Source: Carettochelys insculpta (Eukaryota; Chordata; Testudines; Carettochelyidae). Taken from it: 64,000 nucleotides of DNA. The notes beneath the pieces were generated by a model. It worked only from the letters and a program-made list of their open reading frames with translations. It made no database searches and was not told where the DNA came from. The stretch spans positions 65,922,001 to 65,986,000 of the forward strand of contig NC_134137.1 in assembly GCF_033958435.1 (NCBI RefSeq), read 5' to 3'. The position numbers and the translations under genes are program-made. Of the stretch, positions 10,925 to 21,979 are shown piece by piece (position 1 is the stretch's first letter; every line of letters begins with the position of its first letter).

Positions 10925-12445
10925 ATGTACGAGCGGAAGGGAAGGGCACAAATGAAGGTTCTATAGCTAATCTTAATTGTGGCTTTTCCTGTTTTTGAGA
11001 GCCTAATTTAGCCACCTTAGCGTTCTTTTAATATGATATTGTTGTGTGCAATGCACTTCTATTGTGCACTGCAAGCATATCACACCGAGTATCAACTTCT
11101 AACTTTCCTACCATGCATCGCATACAACATAGGTTGCCTTGCCTCTGCTATTCCTTGCTGGCTTACGCTTGACATTTTACTGTGATGAATGCACATCAGA
11201 CTCTGCATTTCTAACACCACCCACTTGACCTGGCTTGAGTTTCTTGTGTTCATTAGAATTTCAGCAATGTGCTGTTTCATGGCAGATAATCTCCTCTCCC
11301 TTTCTGGGTTAAGTGTGTGTAGGGAGGGAGGGCATGAGTGCATTTCTTGTCTTCTCGACATTTATTACATTCCTATTTCTCCACCTCAGCTACACCAATA
11401 AATCAGTGCTGCTTGTTATTATTGTCTGCTCCTTGAGCAGGGTTTGGGAAAGCTGAACTGGGCAACATCAGCTATCTTGGCCGCAATTGTGTGCGTGTGC
11501 GTGCGTGCATGTGTGTGTGTGTTTCTTCTTTTTTTAATCCCTTCTTTTTCAGGCGTTTAGATGAAGGACCCTGTCTGGGGTTTGTGGAACCAAATCCCTC
11601 CTCTGGAGAGAGAATCAGTAGAAGTGCTCTGTCCAAGTGACAGAGCCCAGCAGTGCTCTAGATGAGCTGGTCAGAAGCCTTCTGATGTACCCTGGAGAGA
11701 GAGGGGTGCACGACCCCTTGTGTGACTCTATCACACTGTTTGATATAGAGAAGATGTAGGATTGCTGTCAGCATTAGGGAAGGGGATTGTTGGTACGTTG
11801 GGAGCACAAGAATTGAGCCGATGGTGACCCCTTGCACAGGTGTGCAGAATTCACGTGCACCTTGCATGCCCACAAGGGGTAAGCCACAACCGAGCCATAA
11901 AGCATGATTAAGAATGGAGAAGAAAAACATTACTTCTACATTGTTTACCTAGTTGGCCTTCTGTCACGTACAACAGTACACCACTTGTGGAGCAGCTTGG
12001 GCGTGCGGTGAGTCAGCACAGCAGCAGTGTAAACATGGGTCTGGGGAATATTGTACTCACCAGCAGGATCTGCTTGGAGGAGCCTTGTCTGCCCACTGTG
12101 TTTGCTGCCCAGTCGCAGTAAGTGGGTTTCTTTCAAACATGCTCTCTGCCTCTCCCAGAAAGAAAAGTCAGCACAAATTAACGGCTGCTAAAGGGAAAGT
12201 TTATGATGATTGTGACTGAAGAAGTGTGAGTTCGCAGTAAGGGAACTTACTTGCCTGGGGTTTAAGGGTCACCTTGGCTCTGGTTAAACACAGCTTGAAA
12301 GGAGCGCTTGCATTTCTAAATGAGCGCTCACATTTTGTAACACCAATAAGTCCCACCAGAAGCACATGGGTTTGAAGCCCACATGTATGGTCAATGTGGG
12401 CTGCATTCAGCCTTTACCCTGTCTTCCTGAATTTAACTGGAAGAT
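10925..12445. other. Unannotated intergenic sequence
   Basis: No gene is seen. A (GT)n-like tract with GTGCGTG variants lies near 11488-11523. The remainder looks unique. Confidence 0.5.
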
Positions 12446-12591
12446 ATGTGTGACACTGCAATCCATATTCTTCAAGGTGATATTACTATGATATGAGTAT
12501 GGCATAATTATGATGTATTTTATGCAAGGCAAGTGATGTGAGGAGTCATAGGAAAAGGTGATTTGCTGAACAGCATTAGCTTTTTGAGTTG

Positions 12592-12745
12592 CCTAGAGAG
12601 GAGGTGGATTCTCCATCCCTAGAGGTTTTTAAATCCTGACTTGACAAGGTCCTGGCTGAGATGACTTAGTTGGTGTTGATCCTGCTTGAAGCAGAGGCTG
12701 GACTAGATGACCTCCTTCCAGCTCTAGGATGCTATGATTCTATGC
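12592..12745 (+). mobile_element. CR1 LINE 3' tail fragment
   Basis: This matches the usual end of CR1: a GGAGGTGGATTCTCCATCCC-like block, then CTGGACTAGATGACCTCC, finishing GATTCTATG, the ATTCTRTG octamer characteristic of CR1 3' ends. It is inserted in the solo LTR 12451-14451. Confidence 0.85.
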
Positions 12746-13085
12746 ATGTATCATTTTTGTATCTGCAGTAATGAATATTGGTTATGTATCCATATTTCAA
12801 AGGTAGTTATGCCTGGGGAATGCCCACTAGAAAAGATACTTTCAGTCTAGATAGCTGGCTGGGAATGGCCTATTCAGGACAATGAGTCATTAGGGAAAAC
12901 AATAAGCCTCAGGAGTAGCTTATTTCCCATTTAGGGAGCCTTCCTGAGAACGCTACAGACAGCCTGTGAGCAATGGCTGCTATAACTCGATATGGACATG
13001 TGAGTAGGTCATATGATGCTGAACTCCCTCTTGTGATATCTGTATTTTTTTCCACCAGCGGTTCTGGGAACTAAGCTTTGTAATA

Positions 13086-13673
13086 GGGATGTCAACAATT
13101 AGCTGGTTAACCTCATCCTAAATGGATGAGACTTACTGGTTACAGTTAACTCGTAGGGGCTGGAGCAGCCCCCTGCCAGTGTGGGCAGGGGTTACTCCAG
13201 CCCTGCAGGGCCATCGCAGTTGGGGGATGCTCCAGTGTGGCCAGAGCAGCCCCTGTCTGTGGTGGCCTGAGGGGTGCCACTGGGACAGGTGCCTGCTGCG
13301 GACAGGGGCTGCTCAGGCTGGTCTGGTCTGGTCTGGAGTCCCCCCACCCATGGTGTGCCAGGGACCAGGGCTGCTCCAGCCTGGCTGGAGTGCCCCCTAC
13401 CCATGGTGCTTCCTGGCAGGGCTGAGTCGCTGTGGGCAGTGGCTGCTCTGGCTGTGCTGGAATGTGCCCCAGCTGCAGCAGCACCGTGGGCAGGGGCGTC
13501 CCAGCCAGGCAGGAGTAGCCCTGGCCCACAGTGCACCATGGGCGAGGCCACTCCAGCTCAGTTGGAGCAGCCCCTGCCTACGGCTTCCCCAGCCTCCCTC
13601 CCCACCCTTTTAACGATTAACCACTTAAATCCAGTGTTTAACCAGTTAACTCATTCAGTGGGGTTTTACATCC
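13086..13673. repeat. Small DNA element with GC-rich internal repeats
   Basis: The termini GGGATGTCAAC and (reverse complement) GGATGTAAAACC are weak inverted repeats next to TA. Subterminal AGCTGGTTAACC and AACCAGTTAACTC blocks are also inverted. The core 13155-13600 is a chain of diverged GGCAGGGGCTGCTCCAGCC-like units giving a long open frame by composition. It interrupts the solo LTR. The superfamily is uncertain. Confidence 0.45.
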
Positions 13674-14773
13674 TGACTTTGGAACAAAGGGTTCCTGCCA
13701 TATGCAGAAGCTGTATAAGAGGGAGCGATATCATATGTGATTCTTCACGCCCCACAGGAGACATCTCCTGAAAACACTGGAAGAACAAAGACTGAATTGG
13801 AGAAAGTTCTGGAGCCAGACTAAAGGGATTGCTAGCCTGACCTGGGAAACCCAAGCTGAAAAGCTAACACAGCTTGTGCCTTACGAGTCTGTAGCCTGCT
13901 TGTGCCATCAGTTAGGATGAGGCCCTGCTAGTTGATATCTAGTATATTAAGATTCGTTTGTGTTTTTGTTTATTTGCTAGGTGATTTGCTTTGATCTGTT
14001 TGCTATCCCTTACAATCACTTAAAATCTATCGTTTGTCGTTAATAAACTTCCTTTTGTTTTACCTAAGCCAGTGACTTGGAGTGAAGCATATGGGGATCT
14101 TAGCTTGCCGGCAAAAGTAGTTACCTATGTCTTTCCTTATTGAGGGAAGGGTGAACTCTATGGACTTATGCTGTATAGTTCCATGTGCAGTGCAAGATGG
14201 TATAATTTGGGGTGTTTGGGCTGCAGGGCTGCCTTAGCTGTATTGTCCGTTCATTACACCAGGTGAATGGGGAGCTTGTATGCACCTACAGCTGGGTGTG
14301 TTCCCACTGTGTGAACACTGCTGAAAGTGCATCCTGGAAGGCTTTGCCACTTGTTACTGCAGTACAGTGTGAGTGGGAGCCCAGGCTGGTAGGTCAGAGG
14401 GCTCAGGGTCCCCCCACTTTCTGGTGGCCTGCTGGGCGGACCAACCTTACAATGTGACAAATGGATTTTGCAAGGAGTTTGCCATGCTTCACCTGCTGAA
14501 AGGAGAAGGGCCTGGGCATAGTAGCAAGAGACCTCATCCTATGTTAATACAAGAATCAGGAGTATTCCATTCTGTGTTGGGCTGACCAGGTTATTTAAAA
14601 TAACAAAACAAAAAAAACCCAACCACCTTAATATTTACCTTTCTCAGACTATTCTATGTTATGGGTTTTTTATATAGAGAGAAGAATATGACCCACTGAG
14701 AAAACTAAACTGTGTGAGCATGGTCCTTGTTGTAAACTGAGTACAAAACAAGAATGAATGGAAGCAGTATCTC

Positions 14774-14775
<2 letters not shown>

Positions 14776-14834
<59 letters not shown>
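14776..14834. repeat. (GA)n microsatellite
   Basis: About 29 uninterrupted GA units, the longest perfect dinucleotide repeat in the window and so likely to vary in length between individuals. Confidence 0.97.
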
Positions 14835-14836
<2 letters not shown>

Positions 14837-16034
14837 CTCCTCTGCTGTCTTCACTAAAATCTGCTTCTTACAATGGCTGCCTGCAGCTGCAAGCTGACTA
14901 ATTTCTATAGTTTGAAAGGTGCAATGTGTGAAGAATCAGCCACAATAAATACAAGCTCCATAACAGCCCACTCCAGCCCACTCCGCCCTTCACTCTCTCA
15001 TGCTGACCACTAGCTATCTAAGGGCATGCTTCCATGTCTGAAAGTTTTCACAATAAATTTCAGTTATTAAAACCTTTCACTATAGATGACATCTTAACAG
15101 CATAAAGCGCAGAGAAGCAGCTTCACATGCAGGTTAAAAATAAGTTCTCTATTAAGTGGCCGAGGAAACTTTCCAGGACTCCAAAATGCATGTGATGAGA
15201 CACAGATTAACCCCCCCACCCGGCCCCTTTTACACACTCATGAAAAGGGTTTTGTTTCTTCTTTATCCCCACCCCCTCAATTTTAATACATCAGCCAAGG
15301 GGCAACACTCTGTGTTATAGAAATCACAGCCTTTTGGGATATTAGGAACACCTCTGGTTATAAAATTCCCCTTTTCCCCAACATGCAGTGTGGAGAGACA
15401 GAGTAAAAGTGAGTGAAAAGTAGATCAAGGACGATTAGGTCCTGAAGACAACCTGCATTTCCCCTCCCAATTCAAGATCTTAGATGCCTGGAGTACTCCC
15501 TGTCCCCTCTCACCTGGAAAATCAAGAGCCTCACCCTGCTTTGCCCCTCCCTACGCCCCCTCACACACACACAGTGGCTGGGGAGTGTACTGTTTGGTCT
15601 TTACTAGGAATGAAAGCTGTATTTTAATTCTGCTTATCTCTGGCTAAAAGGCCTGTTGAGACTAGCAGCTATTTCAGATACAATGTATTATCAGCAGTGT
15701 CCCTGTGTTTTCATGTTTCCTTTTCCACAAGTCGCTCTCTTGCTGATTATAATTACCCTTGAATCACTCATATGATTCCAGCTGTATAACAACTGTGTGA
15801 TACTGTAGCTGCCAGAAGCACCAAGTATTTTCAATCATTAACTGAGGCTAAATAACTCCACCGCATCTCTGACCATGATAATTGGGCAATATTGGATGAA
15901 TTTCGTGACATGGACTTTCTTCGGTATACTGTGTGCTTGTATATTTATTAATATCAATATTTTAATAGTTTTTATTTAAATATATAATATAAAATAAATA
16001 TGTAAAATATATTTTCATTTTTTTTAACATTTAA
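14835..16034. other. Intergenic; weak conserved-non-coding candidate at 15640-15930
   Basis: No gene or repeat is seen. The part 15640-15930 has balanced composition and many homeodomain-like TAAT cores (GATTATAATTACC, CAATCATTAAC), and no repeat signature, which is the look of a regulatory conserved element. This is a guess from texture only. 15940-16034 is very AT-rich. Confidence 0.25.
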
Positions 16035-16112
16035 TTTTAATAAATAAATAAGATGCTATGGGACTGCTTGGTTTTTGTGAAGCTACAGACTAACATGGTT
16101 ACCCCTCTGAGA
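16035..16112 (+). repeat. Tail fragment of the hammerhead-like repeat family
   Basis: ATGCTATGGGACTGCTTGG, then GAAGCTACAGACTAACATGG and TACCCCTCTGAGAC, matches the right-hand tail of the elements at 36510-36800 and 59185-59285. Confidence 0.65.
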
Positions 16113-17665
16113 CCATGTGCCGGTATGAGTATAATGTGCCATTTTTCTCTCCAAGAACCATTTGACTTTGATGCTGCTGATCAGGGCTAGAGTTACAGTC
16201 TCAGTGAGAGGAGAAATACAATGACTATGAAAGGATTCAAAGCCTGGATGGGTAAAATTAGGAATATTGATTAGAGCCCCTATTTAGCTGTCAGTGGGTG
16301 AAGCCATCTCTGCTAGCGCATTCCAAGTGTTGCTAAGGTAGGATAACGTAATTTCACAATCTGCTTTCACAAATGTCATGGAAACATCCAGACATATGAA
16401 TACAGCCCAAAGCCAAGAGGTTATTAGCCACTGATGTCATCTGTATCAGTTTGTTCACATGCTCTGGCTGGCTGCCTAACCGGAATAAGGACAAGATGGC
16501 TATATCTAGATGGAGGTAACCTTTGTCAAAGTAGCTTACCACTGGTAAATTTAGATACTGGGCCATATCTGGGGAGGTTGCTTGAATGTGGCAATGGTTT
16601 CTAACGAGCAACAAGCTTGAGGTAGATCACAATTTCTTAAAGAAGGTGCTGAAAATCTCATTTGTAGGCATCTCTTGACATCATCTCATTTGATGCTCTT
16701 GACTATTTCTCTAGTTATGAAAGGAATGATTCAAACTGGCAGGAGGTGGCTTGGCTTTTCTGCAGTGTTTCTAAGACCTCTTGTTGTATGAAGGGGCTGA
16801 ATTCAGAATCAGAAGTCGTGTGGGCTTATGAACACTGTGGATACTGGTGCCCTGAGCTATCATCTTGGATGCAAGTGATTTTCTGTGAAAAGCAGGTTGG
16901 CAGGACTCCACTGTGAGGGGTGATGAGGTATAGGGTAGAGTGGAAGCACTCTGGGCTGATGTGGCTATTTACAGCCAAGAATAGTTCAGGTGGACGTTGT
17001 TTAACAGATGTGGCCAGAAGTGGATCATTTTGCTTTTTCCACAGGCCTTTTTCCCAAGAATTCTTTGTGCAGGAGCTTGTTAATATCAGCCCATATTTAA
17101 GTGTTCTTACCCAGTCCAAGGCCACAAGAAAATCACAGATATCTACGGGGTAATGGGCAGAGAATGGAATTTTGGTGCCTGAATGTCAACGACCTCTTTC
17201 TGCTTCCACCTCCCACTCACTTATACTAGATTATTCATTCCTAAAGCTTGTTTAGCCCAATCTGCTTTCCAGGCTTCCTTCTGATCATAGCCTGATTGTA
17301 CAAGGCTAAACGAAAGTTCTTAGAAAACCTTGTGGGACTTAAGACATTGCAGGAGAGCATTGTCAAGGTCTTGGTGAATAGGAAGACATCTCTTTTCCTG
17401 GATTCCCTGATGCTTCTGTAAAAAGTACACTCCCTTATGGGTGAGAGTTGCAGTTGTTGCTCTAGCAATACAATCAGACCAGGAACTCTCATACCACAAG
17501 AGCACTGGCACACTCCCTTGACACAGAAACACACCAGAGCTGGCTTGTTTACTTGCATAACCTTGGTTTTACTCATTCCAGTTGTTGAGTCTCAAGACTA
17601 CTAAAGTATGGCATGGGGCCAGTAATCCCACAGAGTACTGGCCACCAAAAATCTGTGGAAAACAC
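16113..17665. other. Unannotated intergenic sequence
   Basis: No gene or repeat is recognised in this stretch on either strand. Open frames reach about 110 codons but lack recognisable domains. Confidence 0.45.
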
Positions 17666-17668
17666 AAA

Positions 17669-18350
17669 GGCTACGTCTACACGTGCAGCCAACATCGAAA
17701 TAGTCTATTTCGATGAATAACGTCTACACGTCCTCCAGGGTCGGCAACGTCGATGTTCAACTTCGACGTTGCTCAGCCCAACATCGAAATAGGCGCAGCG
17801 AGGGAACGTCTACACGTCAAAGTAGCACACATCGAAATAGGGATGCCAGGCACAGCTGCAGACAGGGTCACAGGGCGGACTCAACAGCAAGCCGCTCCCT
17901 TAAAGGGCCCCTCCCAGACACACTTGCACTAAACAACACAAGATACACAGAGCTGACAACTGGTTGCAGACCCTGTGCCTGCAGCATAGATCCCCAGCTG
18001 CCGCAGAAGCAGCCAGAAGCCCTGGGCTAAGGGCTGCTGCCCACGGTGACCATAGAGCCCCGCAGGGGCTGGAGAGAGAGCATCTCTCAACCCCCCAGCT
18101 GATGGCCGCCATGGAGGACCCAGCAATTTCGACGTTGCGGGACGCGGATCGTCTACACGGTCCCTACTTCGACGTTGAACGTCAAAGTAGGGCGCTATTC
18201 CTATCTCCTCATGAGGTTAGCAACTTCGACGTCTCGCCGCCTAACGTCGAAGTTAACTTTGAAATAGCGCCCGACGCGTGTAGACGCGACGGGTGCTATT
18301 TCGAAGTTGGTGCCGCTACTTCGAAGTAGCGTGCACGTGTAGACGCAGCT
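17669..18350 (+). mobile_element. Harbinger deletion derivative, copy B (682 bp)
   Basis: The ends are GGCTACGTCTACACGTG and (reverse complement) AGCTGCGTCTACACGTG. The flanks AAA (17666-17668) and AAA (18351-18353) are a 3-bp duplication. It has the same structure and internal junction as copy A. A small deletion in the left subterminal region makes it shorter. The retained transposase start codon has decayed to ATA. Confidence 0.9.
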
Positions 18351-18439
18351 AAAATGAGCAGTTGGTAAACAATCAAGAAGAAAAGTGTACCAACTCTACC
18401 GAACATTTACATCAATGCCCCTGGGGAGAACCTTCCACT

Positions 18440-19130
18440 GTCAGTGTTGAGTAAGTAAAAGAAGGACTTGACATGATGAAAAAAGGGAAGGCTGCAGACC
18501 CTGATGGTGTTCCACCAGCACTCCTCCACTATCTTGGCTCCAAAGGGTTCCAGACATTACTAACATTGAATTCTGGTTCCTTAAGGATAGTACAGCTCCC
18601 TGAGATGTGTTGTGAGGCAATGGTAGGCAAAGTCTCTCATGAAGTGGGAAGCTCTAGGCCAATCTCTATTATGCATGACTGATAAACTTCTTGAATGCCT
18701 CACCCACAAAAGAGTATGCTCTTTTATTGAGCCAATTATCCCTGTTGAACAGTCCAGCTTCCAGCCAAGACAAAGTTGTTGTGATCATGTTCTGGCACTC
18801 ACAAAACACATTGATACTGGCTTTTATCAAAAAAACTGAAAGGGCACAGCATTTATTGACTTGTCATCTGTGTATGGTACTGTATGGAGGAAGGGGCTGA
18901 TGCCAAAACTTGCTAACATTATATCTTGCTCCCAAAAACTTCCCTTTACCTCAGGATGCCCTTTTGAACAGGAAGCCTGTTGACCTGCTATCTGTTCCTG
19001 ACTCTTCCGACAAAGCGGATTCACTGCCTTCCTGTTATGTTGAGCAAGTGGCCACTAGTCTATCCGTCTCTTGCTCTCTGCATCTACAGTGGGCACCCAG
19101 CAAACCCCGCTTTTTGTATATCAGTCTGAG
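18440..19130 (+). pseudogene. Non-LTR retrotransposon reverse-transcriptase fragment
   Basis: Translated pieces in shifting frames give the N-terminal half of a LINE reverse transcriptase. GKAADPDGVPPALLH is motif 1. A RPISIMHDTDKLLE-like block, then SSFQPRQSCCDHVLALT, corresponds to motif 2-3. FIDLSSVYGTVW is the motif A region, where the expected catalytic Asp is present as FIDLS. At least three frame changes are needed. The block order resembles jockey/I-type LINEs rather than the CR1 copies elsewhere in the window, but the clade call is tentative. No second open frame or tail is recognised. Confidence 0.65.
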
Positions 19131-20627
19131 GATGGCCAAAAATACTAGTGACTCTGTTACTTCACAGGTCCCAGTCAGGAAATGGAAATAAAAAGTAAAC
19201 CTTGGTCAGAGCCTCTTCAAAAAGTGGGCAAAAGTTTGAAGTGAGTTTTTTGTCCTATCTGAAAGAAAACAGCACCCTATGTAAACTTGGGCAAGGGAAC
19301 ACAGATCTTTGGTTAGTCTGGCATGGTTTTGATAATCATTTTCCCATGACCACTGAAAAAGAGACATTATAACAGGGAACAATGTGGATTTATCAGGTAC
19401 TGAAGCCAGGTGTAGGTTTATGTATTGTCGAACATGTATATGGTACAAAGTCAATGTCTCCTTTGCATCTGGTGTTACAGCTTTTTGTGAAAGTGTTAAG
19501 CTTGCTGTCCACCTTACACAAAAGCATGGAAATGGAAAGTTCTTTTTAAGTAAAGCAACACTAACCAGCACATAGTCTCTGAAGGGCAGCCCTGTTAGTC
19601 TGTAACTTCACAAATAGCAAGCAATCCAGTTAGTCTTTAAAGTGGTGCAGGGTGACTTGTTATTACCAAACAGTACAGGTCCTCTTTTAATCCTCTGTAA
19701 TGCCTACGATTGACCAACAAGCTGGCTTTCCAGGAGCTCTTAGTAAGCTGCATGTCTCCTGAAGATCTCAGGAAGGAAAAAGATCAACTGAGAAACGACC
19801 AACAATGCCCAACGAGCATGTGTGTTAAATCTGTCTTCAGCTGCACCACTTTTGTTGCACTTAGTTATCACCATCAGCACCAGCTGTAAATTACCCTTTT
19901 GCTAATTGTAATGCTGAAGCACTAATGCTGACTTCCTCATACAAATGCTTAATTGTTGCTAGTGATTCCCATGGTAGAGTTAGCCAGTATAACATTGCAT
20001 AGCATGAGAAAATTAAATGATCGCTGTCAGGCTAGGAGAGTTCATTGTTCTTTCTTTGTTTTTATAAATGCTGATATGATGTGAGAATAATTATTGTGCT
20101 GGGTTTATTTGCCTTTACTGTTGCCCTGTGTGTGTGTGATTTAATTTGTATATAATATTGTTGTATTGGAAGGAAATAGTAAGGAAGGGAAGGGAGAGGA
20201 AGTAGGAGGAATTAGAGATTTATTTGAGATTAAAGTGGGTGTTCACGCTGGCCACTTTCAGGGTCACTTTGGAAGAGCAAAGTCAGAGTAGCTTTGTTTA
20301 AAGGGACCTTATCAATTTTAAAGTTGTGCTTTTTGCGGGATCTTTTACCTCGTTTTGCTATAGTTAACACCTATGTCTATTAAAGTCCTGTAATACCTTC
20401 TACCACATACAACTATAATAGCTGAAAGACTAGAGAGACACAGTTCTGTATTATTTCCCAATCTGATTACTTGGTGCAATTGACAGTATTCTGCGTATAA
20501 GCAGGAGATCAAGCTGAAAAACCGTGAGAACAGGGTGGAACATTCTGTCCAATTTTTTTCATTCTTTTTGATTGACATTTCAAAAACGAAGACGAGTTTT
20601 AGTCAGCCTCAGTGTTTTTCTCTGCAC
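19131..20627. other. Unannotated intergenic sequence
   Basis: No gene is seen. A short piece of the hammerhead-like repeat family lies at about 19575-19655 (GCAGCCCTGTTAGTCTGTAAC, minus orientation). The rest is AT-rich. Confidence 0.5.
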
Positions 20628-21110
20628 CAGTGGTGGGCAACATGTGGCCCATGAAAGCCTCCTTTGCCTTCTCACAGAGTTCCTCTCATGCTCTGGGGAC
20701 CTGGCACTCACCTATTCCTCTCCCTCCGACCCAGCGCTGTGAATCAGCTGATTTTTGCCCCATCCATTCTCCTCCCCTCCTTCCCAGAACCTGAACACCA
20801 GGAATCAGCTGATTCACAGTGTTCAAGCTCTGGGAAGGAGGGAGATGAGTGGGAACAGGGGGGCGAATTGGCTGATTCACAGTGCCCTGATGCTGAGAGG
20901 GAGTGGAGGAGAGACGGGACAGGCTGCACTTGGGGAAGAGGCCGGGAAAAAGCCAGGGAAGGGGTGGATTGGGTGCATGTCTTGCAGTGGAAGGGAAGAT
21001 AGAGCAGCCCCTGGCAAAATGAGAAGTGACGCGCATATAAATCAAGGGCACGGGTGAGGCACATGCTGACTGCACACAGCAATGTGAGAGCCATGTTACT
21101 TTTTCTGGCA
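20628..21110. repeat. Possible hAT-like element with internal inverted repeats
   Basis: It begins CAGTGGTGGGCAACATGTGG, the look of a hAT-type left end. GAATCAGCTGATTC is a perfect palindrome (20801-20814), repeated with change near 20740 and 20868, and flanking CTTCCCAGA/TCTGGGAAG blocks are inverted. No matching right end or 8-bp duplication was found, so both boundaries and class are uncertain. Confidence 0.35.
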
Positions 21111-21418
21111 ATTTAATTTGCCTCAGTAATGGATCACTTTGTGTTGGAGAGGCGAGCTAAAGGCAGAGACTTGAGTACAGTGTATTGAATCTTATTCTTG
21201 GGGGTCATGGTTACTGCACATGCCCACTTTCAATCTTGTGGCCTACTGAGAGGCAGGAGGCTCACTCGCATGTGACCCACTCACTTGCCCAGTGCTGCTC
21301 CACACGGTCAGTCAGTAAACTTCCCTTTTGTCTATGTGGCCCTGTCAGTCAGCTAGAGGGGCAAGAAATTTTTTTTTTAAACCAGTACAGGACACACAGT
21401 GCTGGCTTGAATGGCCTA

Positions 21419-21974
21419 CAGGTTGAACGTGACTAATCCAGAACTCTCTCACCCAGCAGCATCTGTAATCCAGCATGACTTTAGTTAGCTGGATGACCAC
21501 TTACCCTGGGGGTGACCAAGTTTCCTGGGATCCTGTAAAGTTGGTTTCCAGCCACCAGTCCTGGCTTTCAGTGTTCCGGGCTGTTATTTAGCTGTAATTT
21601 ACCCTGAAATGTCTTCTAAGAGCCCCAAACAAAAAAGCAGTCCTGTAGCATTTTAAAGACTAACAAAATAATTTATTAGGTGTTAAGATTTCAAGGGACA
21701 GCCTCACTTCCTCAGATCTGGAAAATTCTGAATTATTTATGTATTTATTATTTATTTATCTAAATATTTTGTTAGTCTTTAAAGTGCTACAGGACCGCTT
21801 TTTTGCTTTGTGAAGACACAGAATAACACAGCTGCCTCTCTGTGTCTAAGAGCCCAGTAAACAGCGGAAGTGTTGGTAACATGCTAGAAAATATTGACCT
21901 CAAGTGGTCTGGCAAATTTTCTGATCTGGCACCAGTCAGATCCCAAGGGTGCACAAGGATAGTGGTTCAGCTTG
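21419..21974. repeat. TA-flanked palindromic DNA element, second copy
   Basis: The left end is CAGGTTGAACGTGACTAATC and the right end reads GTGGTTCAGCTTG, with TA on both sides (21417-21418, 21975-21976). It is the same family as 1112-2979. An inverted-repeat element (21626-21842) is inserted in its middle. Confidence 0.6.
21626..21842. mobile_element. Hammerhead-like repeat with 11-bp target duplication
   Basis: TCTAAGAGCCC occurs at 21615-21625 and again at 21843-21853, immediately flanking the insert. Inside are two inverted arms: AGCAGTCCTGTAGCATTTTA at left and TTTAAAGTGCTACAGGACCG at right, then a tail with AATAACACAGCTGCCTC. An 11-bp duplication points to retroposition (LINE-, SINE- or Penelope-like) rather than a DNA transposon. 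On minus, CTGAGGAAGTGAGGCTGTCC precedes CTTGAAA, a decayed hammerhead-like core. Confidence 0.7.
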
Positions 21975-21979
21975 TACTA

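Larger units (their letters stand above)
12451..14451 (+). mobile_element. Solo LTR of an LTR retrotransposon/ERV (2.0 kb with later inserts)
   Basis: The element starts TGACACTGCAATCC and ends CCAACCTTACA, the canonical TG...CA. The flanks ATGTG (12446-12450) and ATGTG (14452-14456) form a perfect 5-bp target duplication. Within it are a possible TATA box (TATAAGAG near 13713) and a possible AATAAA (near 14040, GTTAATAAACTT), in LTR-like order on +. A CR1 tail (12592-12745) and a TA-flanked element (13086-13673) are inserted, so the original LTR was about 1.25 kb. No internal viral genes flank it, hence a solo LTR made by recombination. The class is not assigned. Confidence 0.7.

Noticed and set aside
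13122..13613. 163-codon frame rich in Trp, Pro and Gly
   Set aside because: It follows the degenerate GC-rich repeats of the element at 13086-13673. No start context or domain.
20628..21295. Full hAT element with right end near CTTGCCCAGTGCTG
   Set aside because: The right end matches the left only loosely and no 8-bp duplication was found, so only the left part is annotated with low confidence.
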